Positions 55,601 to 64,000 of a stretch of DNA of 64,000 nt are shown here, in pieces. The stretch is from Arcuatula senhousia (Eukaryota > Mollusca > Bivalvia > Mytilida > Mytilidae). The position numbers and the translations under genes are program-made. The notes beneath the pieces are model-generated. The model made no database searches and was not told where the DNA came from. It saw only the letters and a list, made by a program, of their open reading frames with translations. Numbering within the stretch: the stretch's first letter is position 1; each line of letters opens with the position of its first letter. The DNA lies in contig OZ020303.1 of NCBI GenBank assembly GCA_963971305.1, positions 44,690,106 to 44,754,105 of the forward strand, written 5' to 3'.

Positions 55601-57946
55601 TTGAAATTTGAGTTGAGGAGAGATTTGAGGAAATACTCAATTTGAGATGTTTTATGAAACCGGGGCCTGGACTTTTGTTAACAAAATTTTAATGACCCTG
55701 AGACCAAATAAAAAAATTATTGTGTTTCTGGTTTCCCTACCTGCCGACCCTAGCCTTTTTATTGCCATTTTTGCTTTAGCACTGTTACACTTGAAATCTG
55801 CTCCCCATTAAGTCAAGGTAACAAAATTGAAAAAAATAAAATATAATGCCTACCTACCGACCTTATTTTTTTCAAGCATGTAACCAGAACCACAAATACT
55901 TTTTTGGGGAGCCCGGTCAAATTTTGAAGTTTTAAAATCAAGCAGGATTTCATGGAGTGAAAAATCCATGTTATTAAAGGGTGAATGTTTGGCAGGAGGC
56001 GGGTGGGCATGCGGAAGAAATTTTCAGGGAAGTTTTTTCACCAACTACTTATCATGATCACAGCCACTTGATATTTGGTATACAGCATCAAGATGGGGTC
56101 CCATAATGTAGGATTCAATTTGTCTGTCACTCACCTACTTCCTGTTTAATGAAATCGGGCCATTTTTGACTCTTGACAGATTTTTATATTTTACATTTTA
56201 AACCTGTAAAAACTAAACATCTCTCTGTACCAAACAAAATCTTCAGACACTAAAGGGTTTGATTAAGACATATTTCACTGTATTACAACTACTTAAGTGA
56301 ACTCATAAGGAAGGTAGCAAGACCATAGGACACTATATCTATTTTGGACATTGCTTAGTAAACATTTAACTGTACATTGTGGGGGCATGGTGTGGGAGGA
56401 ATAAATTCTTTACCTATGTTTCACATAAACTATCGTTATGCCTTTTCATTTGTTTCATAAATAAAATGTGTCATTGATTGAATAAAAGGTGAAAACTTGC
56501 AAAGATAAGAAATAGTCTAATATTCCATATATGCATTATGCATTTATATATGCTTGTATATATGGTTGGTTATCTAGTGGCCATGTATACACATGTACAA
56601 TGTACATTGTATATACAGTTACATTAAAATGTAAGTCAATTGATGGATCTGAGGGAGATTCTGAGAAACAGAACCCCTTGTTTCCTAGGGAAATATCACA
56701 ATTTTCTTACTAATTTTCAGTAAATATTGGCTTGGAACCCCCTTTTAATTTTGAAATAAAGATGGGACACTGTTTCAAAAAATTCTGGATCAATGTTAAC
56801 CCTATTAATCATGAGTGGACAAAAATTATAACATGCAATTAACAAGTTCTTGTTCACTTATTAAGCCCATTAGAAATTAAATGTAAACATGATAAACTTC
56901 AGCTAATGTATGAGTAAGGATATGCTTTTAATTATTACTGAAATAATCACCCATTGACTTTGATCCTCAATAGAATAGACTGTTAAGTGGAATAGTACTG
57001 TAATTATATATTAATTACATAGTTGGCCTTTTGAACTTAATTATTCTGTAAATCCAGTCTTAAGTGACTGTACACCCTTTTATGAACTTTATGTTCTTGT
57101 TAAAATGAAATGCAATTATCCACAATAAAAATATTTCAACATTTAGCATGTTTAGTTCCAGCATATACATTTTGTTTTAGTATGTTTAAATTTATAAATT
57201 GCAATTTGTAAGTCTGCAGCATACATATTATTTACTGATTTCACATGTAGTTAGAAGTTTATATAAATTGTGAGCCTGCTTTTGCATTAATTACCCATAA
57301 TGTGTAACATTTAGAGATCAAAAAAGATTTTATTACTTATAATTTAAGAAATATTTTGCATACTGTAGCTCAAATTTTGTGCAATTTTTCGCCTTTATTT
57401 ACTCCTACATAAGAAGGAATACTTTCTGCTTATGAATCTGATTGATCATATGGAAAATTACATTTCTACATGACAGAAAATTACATAACCAGGAACTAAA
57501 AATAGTATAGACTTTGTAAATTTAGATTTCGAACAGGAACAATTTGGTTAAGAGTTTATATTGTTCATTATTATTATGTTTTTCTGTTTCTTGTTCTAAT
57601 AAGGAAATGCATTTTAAAGACAATCAATGCATTTTAAAGATGGAAATTTTTAAAGGGTGGGGTATTTTTGCTTAATTTGGTGTTTAGAATACCCCCCTTT
57701 TGGCAGAAAATTTGGTTGAATATATATAGGAAATCATTGAAGCGTGACCAAACCGGGCCCCCTCTTAGGCCAGTCATGATCAGTGGGCCCCATCTTTTCT
57801 GAATTTCTGGATCCACCACTGTTTTTGTTTATTACAAGTTACAAGTACATTTAATTTACCTACATAGAAAGATTGTATGTATTTATTTTTCTTTCAGATT
57901 TATTGGTGTTTGTGTACATGAAGGGCAGCTCCATGCTTTAACTGAG
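46642..57946 (+). CDS. TESK: TESK-family dual-specificity kinase, first three coding exons (3' part outside window)
   Basis: Exons 46642-46914 (phase 0), 54544-54665 (ends phase 2) and 57898-57946 join in frame to give about 148 residues. After an N-terminal extension comes [18 protein letters not shown], as in TESK1/2. Then come the glycine-rich loop [10 protein letters not shown], the ATP-anchoring Lys in MVLKM (residue 104), the helix-C Glu in [17 protein letters not shown] (118), and [20 protein letters not shown] kinases phosphorylate cofilin/ADF and regulate actin. The catalytic loop (HRDL) and the Pro-rich tail are not encoded in the remaining 6 kb, which is repeats, so the gene continues beyond 64000. 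The upstream ATG at 46635 is out of frame and stops after 6 codons, so 46642 was chosen. Intron 1 is 7.6 kb and carries several transposons. Confidence 0.9.
47885..48185 (-). repeat. SINE-like dispersed repeat, copy 2
   Basis: It matches 22140-22425 in order and length: GTGCCTGTCCTAAGCCAGGA, GAAGGCTGCTGGCTGTTTTC and GTACACTTATTCCACATCTC. Confidence 0.6.
49191..49457. mobile_element. hAT-like MITE, 267 bp
   Basis: AGGTCTG flanks both sides (49184-49190, 49458-49464). The right end reads, in complement, TAGTGTTGGGCAATCGG, as in hAT termini; the left end is a diverged GTGGTGATGTTCCG. Copies of TAATCGATTA are scattered through it. Confidence 0.55.
50100..50540 (+). repeat. Dispersed repeat, family G, diverged copy
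   Basis: Blocks here (GTGTACCCTAGATGGCTTAA, AACAGAAACCCTGACCGC) align in order with 63060-63175 (GTGTGCCCCAGGTGGTTGAA, GCAGAAAACCTGACCGC). It ends near TTAGTTAGTTAGTAAG. It lies inside the 2758-bp element. Confidence 0.55.
50755..50920 (-). repeat. Dispersed repeat, copy 3 (GACCACAACATG family)
   Basis: GCAGCATGATACGACCACAA and GGACACATGCAGCCCATGG are as at 19543. It lies inside the 2758-bp element. Confidence 0.7.
51150..51360 (-). repeat. Dispersed repeat, family G, second fragment
   Basis: Read on the minus strand, AAAGAACCCTGTTGCCGGTC and TCATCATTTCATGTTC match 63220-63410 (AAAGAACCCTGCTGCAGGTC, TCATCATTTCATGTTC). Orientation is opposite to the copies at 50100 and 63000. Confidence 0.55.
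51440..51770. repeat. Tandem-monomer element fragment with GACA/GGAC microsatellite
   Basis: About 1.5 monomers carry GATGTACTTCCTTCA and GTTTCATCAAAA, then ACGGACGGACAGACGAGCAG and a G-rich end. A related monomer lies at 63560-63830. Confidence 0.55.
52475..53090 (+). mobile_element. Helitron-like element, family F (three ~170-bp monomers)
   Basis: It is bounded by TGTCTCCCCCCACTTTTGTG (with hairpin GGGGAGACA) and GGGGGGAGACATCG. CCCGTCCGTCCGTCTGTCCG lies next to the left end. Three monomers are marked by TCAGCGCAACT at about 52549, 52720 and 52892. Confidence 0.75.
54666..57897 (+). other. TESK intron 2
   Basis: 3.2 kb, AT-rich. It contains the foldback at 55524-55670 and a family E monomer at 55975-56170. 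No further exon was recognised. Confidence 0.6.
55524..55670. mobile_element. Foldback MITE, 147 bp
   Basis: The left arm CCAGGCCCTGGCTTCTTAAA continues through ACATCTCAAAT and TTTCCTCAAATC. The right arm mirrors it (GATTTGAGGAAATACTCAAT... to GGGGCCTGG). Nearly the whole element folds into one imperfect stem. Confidence 0.8.
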
Positions 57947-57999
57947 GTTTGTATTTACATAACAAATAAACAGGGTAAAATCCTTATCTATCCCTTTTT

Positions 58000-60900
58000 A
58001 GCTCACCTGACCCGAAGGGTCATGTGAGCTATTGCCATCACTTTGCGTCCGTCGTCCGTCCGTCGTCCGTCGTCTGTCGTCTGTCGTCCGTCGTCCGTTA
58101 GCTTTTTTCAAACATCTTCTTCTCTGAAACTGCTTGGCCAAATGCAGCCAAACTTGATATGGTTGTTCCTTAGGGTATTGTGCAAAAAGTTTGCGTTCGG
58201 ATTTGTGATATGTCAAAAAACATGGCCGCTGTTACTAAAATTAGAACAGGGGGGTCAAATACAGTTTTTTGCAAATAACTCAAAAACGGTGACAGATATC
58301 AAAATTCTGGCATAGGGTAAAAGTGATCAGCACCTCAAGATCTACCTGCCCTGAAATTTTCAAGAAGATCCAACAACAGGTGCAGGAGTTATTGCCCTTT
58401 TTCTGGATTTTTTCAAAATATTGCACTTATTTAGCCCTATATCTTAAAAATTATACAAGATATTTTAAAAATTCAAATTGCATATGATTAAGCACATTAA
58501 GATCTACTATTCATGTAATTAGGTCAAAGCTGTGGAACCATTTCTTTTAGGAGTTATGGCCCTTAAAGTGTCAAAATTTACCATATTTCATTACTTTTCC
58601 CTGAATTTCAAAGATTAAACTTGTCTGACACCATACATCCAACTTCAACCAAACTTGGCACAGTTGTTTAATGGCATAAATGCTACAAGTATATCGTTCA
58701 GATTTTTGATTGGTCAAAAAATGTGGCCGCCATGGCTAAAAATAGAACATAGGGGTAATTTGCAGTTCTTGCTAATAACTCAAAAATGGTTACAGATATC
58801 AAAATTCTGATTGGAGACAAAAGTGATCAGCATCTGAAGATCTACCTGCTCTGAAAGTTTCAAGAAGATCCAACAATTGATGTAGGAGTTATTGCCCTTT
58901 TTCTGGATTTTTTCAAAATTTTTCACTTATTTAGCCATATATCTTAAAAACTATACAAGATATTTCAAAAATTTAAGTTGCATATGATCAAGCACATCAA
59001 GATCTACATTTCATATATTAAGGTCAAAGCTGTAGGACCATTTCTATTAGGAGTTATTGTCCTTAAAACAACAAATTTTACCATTTTTGTCTCGCCTGCG
59101 ACGAATGTCGCAAAAAGCGAGACTTAGGTATGGTGATTCCGGCGGCGGCGACGGCGACGGCGGCGGCGGCGGCGGCGTCCACAATTGGTTAAAGTTTTTG
59201 CTTAAGTCTGTTTTATGTGAACTAGTTATGTTACACCATTGATATTTGGTATGCAGTTGCATCAGCATCAGAACAGATCAGTTTTAAAAGGATTTCACCT
59301 GTATGCTCCAGCAGTCACGGTCTACTGACTTTGAAATTTTACACTGATTTGGCCAAGGTTAACCTTTTTTCTTAAGTCTGTTTAACATGAAGCAGTTATG
59401 TTACACCATTGATATTTGGTATGCAGTTGCATCAGCATCAGTACAGATCAGTTTTAAAAGGATTTCACCTGTATGCTCCAGCAGTCACGGTCTACTGACT
59501 TTGAAATTTTACACTGATTTGGCCGAGGTTAACCTTTTTTCTTAAGTCTGTTTAACATGAAGCAGTTATGTTACACCATTGATATTTGGTATGCAGTTGC
59601 ATCAGCATCAGTACAGATCAGTTTTCAAAGGATTTTACCTGTATGCTCCTGCAGTCACGGTCTACTGACTTTGAAATTTTACACTGATTTGGCCGAGGTT
59701 AACCTTTTTTCTTAAGTCTGTTTAACATGAAGCAGTTATGGTACATCATTGATATTGGGTATGCAATTGCATTAGCATCAGTACAGATCAATTTCAAAAG
59801 TATTTTGTCTGTATGATCCTGCAGTCACAGTCTACTGACTTTGAGATTTTACACTTTTTAACTTTTTACTTATGTCACGAGTGTTTTTTATAAAGCAGTT
59901 ATGGTTCACCATTTATATTTGGTATGCAGCTGCTTAAGCATTAGTTAAGATCAGTTTAAGGAGGATTATTACTTCATTTTATACTGTGTCCAGTTGCGAC
60001 AGGCGAGACATGTCTCTGTGTTAACAGTTTATTCATTATTTTTCCCCTGAATTTCAAAGATTAAATTGTCTGACACCATAAGACCAACTGCATCTTAACT
60101 TGGCACACTTGTTTAATAGCTTATATGCTACAACTCTATTGTTCATATTTTTGATTTGTTAAAAAACATGGCTGTCGTGGCTAAAAATAGAACATAGGGC
60201 GTAAATTTCATTTTTTTTGCTAATAACTCAAAAATGGTTTCAGATATCAAAATTGTGCAAAAATCGAAGGTTATCAGCATATTAAGTACCTGTCCTGAAA
60301 TTTAGGAAAAGATCTGACTGCTGATGTGGGAGTTATTGCCCTTTTTAGCTCACCTGACCCCAAGGGTCATGTGAGCTATTGTCATCACTTGGCGTCCGTC
60401 GTCCGTTGTCCGTCGTCCGTCGTCCGTAAACTTTTTAAAACGTTAACTCCTCTGACACCATAAGTCCAATTGCAACCAAACTTGGTATGGTTGTTCATTA
60501 GCATTTGGTGCTTAGAACTGATGTGGGGATTTTTGATTCGTCGTAAAACATGGCCGCCATGGCTAAAAATAGAACATAGGGGTAAAATGCAGTTTTTTGC
60601 AAATAACTCAAAAACGGCTACAGATATCAAAATTCTGGCATTAAGTAAAAGTGATCAGCACCTCAAGATCTTCCTACCCTGAAATTTTGAAGAAAATCCA
60701 ACGACCCATGTAGGAGTTATTGCCCTTTTTGTGGATTTTTTGCAAATTTTGCACCTGTTTAGCTCAATATCTTGAAAACTATACTAGATATTTGAGAAAT
60801 TTAAATTGCATATTGTTAAGCACAACAAGATCTACAAAATATATAATAGGGTCAACGTTGTAGGACCTTTCCTTTTAGGAGTTATTGCCCTTAGAACGTC

Positions 60901-61795
60901 AAAATTTAGCATTTTAACAGCATTTCCTCATTACATTGAAAACGGTAACTCCTCTGACACTTTAAGTCCAAATGGAACCAAACTTGGTATAGTTGTATAT
61001 TAGCATTAGGTGTATAGAACTGATGTGGGGATTTTTGATTGGTCGTAAAACATGGCCGCTGTGGCTAAAAATAGAACATAGGGGTAAATGGCAGTTTTTT
61101 GCAAATAACTTTAAAACGGTGACAAAATTTTGATTGGGAACAAAAGTGATCAGCACCTCAAGATCTACCAGATCTGAAATTTTGAAGAATATCCAACAAC
61201 CCATGTAGGAGTTATTGCCCTTTTTGTGGATTTTTTGCAAATTTTGCACCTGTTTAGCTCAATATCTTGAAAACTATACAAGATATTTGAGAAATTTAAA
61301 TTGCATATTGTTAAGTGCATCAAGATCTACAAAATTTGTACAGGGTCAACGTTGTAGGACCTTTCCTTTGAGGAGTGATTGCCCTTGGAACGTCAAAATT
61401 GAGCATTTTAACTGCATTTCCTTATATTGAAAATGTTAACTCCTCTGACACTTTAAGTCCAAATGGAACCAAACTTGGTATTATTGTTTATTATTATTAG
61501 GTGTATAGAACTGTTGTGGGGATTTTTGATTGGTTGTAAAACATGGCCGCTGTGGCTAAAAATAGAACATTAGGTTAAACTGCATTTTTTTGCAAATAAC
61601 TCAAAAAGGGTGACAGATTTTTAGATTTTGATTGAGAACAAAAGTGATCAGCACCTTTAGATCCACCATATTGTCAGATGACCCCCTTATTAATCTTATG
61701 ACCCTTTCAAGGTTAAATAGATTTTGCCTTATAACCTTTACTTCAGGCACATATGTCAGGTGAGCGATTCAGGCTCCTGGGAGCCTCTTGTTCAT
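58000..61795 (+). mobile_element. Family A-type Helitron-like element, long copy with nested C element
   Basis: It starts with hairpin AGCTCACCTGACCC-GAA-GGGTCATGTGAGCT and a (CGTC)n microsatellite. It ends CAGGTGAGCGATTCAGG plus the hairpin GGCTCCTGGGAGCC. Monomers here are about 490-505 bp (CTCCTCTGACAC at about 60446, 60951 and 61441). A second start-like hairpin plus microsatellite at 60343-60428 indicates two elements fused or an internal duplication. Element C is inserted at 59084-60033. Confidence 0.75.
59084..60033 (+). mobile_element. Family C Helitron-like element, nested copy
   Basis: It begins TTTTTGTCTCGCCTGCGACG with the stem GTCTCGC/GCGAGAC, then a GGCGGCGAC microsatellite and about four 170-bp monomers, and ends GGCGAGACATGTCTCTGTG, TTAACAGTTTATT. 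The sibling A monomer at 58577-58615 shows the uninterrupted sequence across the insertion point. Confidence 0.8.
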
Positions 61796-61799
61796 CTAC

Positions 61800-62940
61800 A
61801 TCTTGTTCCTTTAAAGATTGCACTAGTTTTATTCAAAGCCAACAGTGAGAAGAATAAAAGATTGTCAACTTCATTACTATACATACAGTATACAGAGCAG
61901 TCTCCAAAAATAGCACTGGTCTGACAGGTTATGGCCGGTAAAACTCTGTTTGGTCTTGTGAAGTTTGCAAATTTTACACATTTTGCTTCAAAATAATGGA
62001 TTCAAACGTACCAGTGAATTTTAAACCATAAATTCTTTTACTTATATGTGTATTGGGACAAATACTGTACTTGCTTAGCACCTTCAAGTAAACACTGACC
62101 ATCAGATATTATCCTTTGCTTTGTTACAATGGTACCAATTGTAATTCCCACACGGAGCATTTAGTAGTTTCTTAAAAATTCTCTATCATCTGTACCTACA
62201 TGTCCCCAAGGTAAGGAACATTTATGAACTAAGGGCATGTATCCAGGTATCCTCTGCAAATATAAATGACTGCTGTTTTTAAAGAGGCTTTAAATTAATT
62301 AAATCAAACAATTTTTAAAAGAAAATCCATTTTAAAGTCTTTAAAAAAAATTATTTTGAATTTGTTTTTGTTTTTTTTTCCAAATATACTCATATGCTCA
62401 TATGATGTATATTCATCTGTACATATATATATTGTGGTTATTTTCTTGGTATCACCTCTGGCTGACCCAACTTCATTGTTTACTCAATTCTTGGTGCCTA
62501 ATTTTATTGAAGTATTTCCATCAAAGGAAATGAAGGTCGCTAGTGCATTCTTATCTTGATGATAACTGGAAAATGCTTTCTGTATTCTTGATATTTTTGC
62601 TTTGATAAAAATTTTGATTCAATATTATAGGTTATAAAGGATGCAATACATTTACTAAATCTAATCTAAACAGTACCATGGAGTACAATTATCAATAAGT
62701 GCATAGAATCACGATCGTGATACTAACTATATGAATTCAAAAAGCTTTATGATGTTTATAAAGAAATTCATTCTTAATTCAGCATTGTTGGTTTTACAGG
62801 CATATTTAACACTAGAACTGTTCTAATTAGAAAACTTTTTATCTAAATTCTTGTCATCTCTTCAGTACTCCTCTTTAAGACTATACTTTATGGTTTACCT
62901 CTATCATAGTCTTTGTAATCATAATGGTCTTATATGGTGG
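61800..62940. other. TESK intron 3 sequence, no recognised element
   Basis: AT-rich. The next TESK exon, expected to encode the start of the hinge and catalytic domain, was looked for and not found. Confidence 0.5.
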
Positions 62941-62949
62941 TTGACTATC

Positions 62950-63475
62950 ATTCCCGTCCCGTGCGGGGCCCGGGAGGCGAATAGGCCCGCAGCAGCGCTA
63001 AGCTTGTCGGTAAAAGTCCACTAAAGAGCGCTCAGAAACCTGACATCTTGGTCAGGCCGCTTTGCCCACAAAGCAACTGGGATGTGTGCCCCAGGTGGTT
63101 GAATGGGGCAGCCCTGACATCGAGAGATGCGGGGTCGTCAGGCGATAATGCAGAAAACCTGACCGCAAACCATAGTGGTGCACTGTGTTGGGAAAAATGT
63201 CACGTTCCTCGCACGTTAAAGAACCCTGCTGCAGGTCTCGGTAAGAGTAGGACCCGTAGGATCCCCATGCAGGAGGCAAAATTTCCCGTCCCTACCCATC
63301 ACTCCTTTTTCCAGTGGCAGTTAAAATTCTCCTACCCGATTGGCCTTGTGTCCCTATTTCCTCCACTTCATCATCATTTCATGTTCATTGTATCACCACT
63401 TTCATGTTCATCTCCCGAATATAGCCGTAATCGCGCTGCTTGGGAGTAAAGCAATAACTAACTAACTAACTAACT
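62950..63475 (+). repeat. Dispersed repeat, family G, best copy
   Basis: The GC-rich head (CGTGCGGGGCCCGGGAGGCG) stands out from the AT-rich surroundings. The body aligns with 50100-50340 and, in reverse, 51150-51360. It ends in (ACTA)n: AACTAACTAACTAACTA. Size, internal GC and a short tandem tail suggest a SINE, but no pol III boxes were identified with certainty. The 133-codon frame inside is not a gene. Confidence 0.6.
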
Positions 63476-63479
63476 ATCA

Positions 63480-64000
63480 TTCCCTTCTTTACCCACAATG
63501 TTTGGGGGGTACATGTACATGTGTATAGGAATCACCTTGTCTGTCCACATATCTGATAAAACAACTCCTAAACTGCTTGATAGATTTTGATGATATAACT
63601 TTAAATGTACATGAATGAAGTACATGTACACCATTTGGAGATGTGCATGAAGAAATTTCCTTGCTCTCTGATTTTATTTAGGGGAGATTATTTAACTTTA
63701 TATATATTTTTTTTAAATATAGGGAGTGAGTGGGAGGTCTTTAAGTGCATCTCCTCCTGAACTGCTGAGTGGATTTTGATGAAACTTTATATGAATGAAG
63801 TACATCATATGGAGAATAGAGAATTTCTCAGATATCTCTCTGGGGAGATAAATAGACTTTATTTTTTGACAATATAGTCCACAAGATACTGTACACTACA
63901 GTACAGGTACTTGTTTAATACCAGCTGACCTTATTTTAGAATAGTTTGTTTTTATTACATCAAAGACCTGTTTATCTAGAGCACTTGATCTTGAGGAATA
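63480..64000. repeat. Tandem-monomer fragment related to 51440-51770
   Basis: Two imperfect monomers carry TCCTAAACTGCTTGATAGAT and TCCTGAACTGCTGAGTGGAT, then TTTTGATGA and GAATGAAGTACAT. The remainder to the window end is plain AT-rich sequence. Confidence 0.5.

Noticed and set aside
63048..63449. 133-codon plus-strand frame
   Set aside because: It is contained in a GC-rich dispersed repeat (family G), whose relatives have broken frames.

Overview
This is an AT-rich metazoan nuclear window with no bacterial organisation. It has multi-exon genes with GT-AG introns, many short inverted-repeat transposons and a very high density of the palindrome ACATGT. The repeats include Helitron-like elements whose cores are 155-180 bp (one family about 490 bp) tandem monomers next to CCGT/CGCCG microsatellites, and dispersed sequence around GACGCGCGTTTC. 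All of this is typical of bivalve molluscs. A mussel-like bivalve is the best guess; the species cannot be fixed from the sequence alone.

Five protein-coding loci could be assembled by hand from exon to exon. (1) On the minus strand, 3879-24895, is a complete 12-exon RAVER-type splicing co-factor: three RRMs, PTB-binding motifs, an expanded DGLMPTP repeat tract and the conserved RAVER C-terminus. (2, 3) A convergent pair of close paralogues lies at 27030-28779 (+) and 32544-35290 (-). Each encodes a signal peptide, a TauD/TfdA-type Fe(II)/2-oxoglutarate dioxygenase domain and a C-terminal C-type-lectin-like domain. This secreted oxygenase-lectin fusion is the most unusual coding feature here. 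(4) On the plus strand, 36304-41020, is an 8-exon gene for a lysine/glutamate-rich protein I do not recognise; every one of its introns is phase 0. (5) On the plus strand, from 46642 and running out of the window, are the first three coding exons of a TESK-family (LIMK/TESK) kinase. A decayed non-LTR retrotransposon reverse transcriptase sits at about 44640-45690.

The divergent gene pairs are RAVER / dioxygenase-lectin A (24.9-27.0 kb) and dioxygenase-lectin B / the Lys-rich gene (35.3-36.3 kb). Between the two convergent paralogues (28.8-32.5 kb) lies a Helitron-like element with a second one inserted in it.

Most of the remaining DNA is transposon. Several copies can be delimited precisely: a 2758-bp element with 54-bp terminal inverted repeats (TIRs) and a 6-bp target duplication in TESK intron 1; a 1573-bp Mutator-like element with a 9-bp target duplication in RAVER intron 1, carrying a second nested inverted-repeat element; two TTAA-flanked piggyBac-like miniature inverted-repeat transposable elements (MITEs); a hAT-like MITE; and nested Helitron-like elements with reconstructable empty sites. 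No rRNA, tRNA or CRISPR feature was seen. All exon boundaries were read by eye from splice signals, reading-frame continuity and family knowledge, without RNA data.
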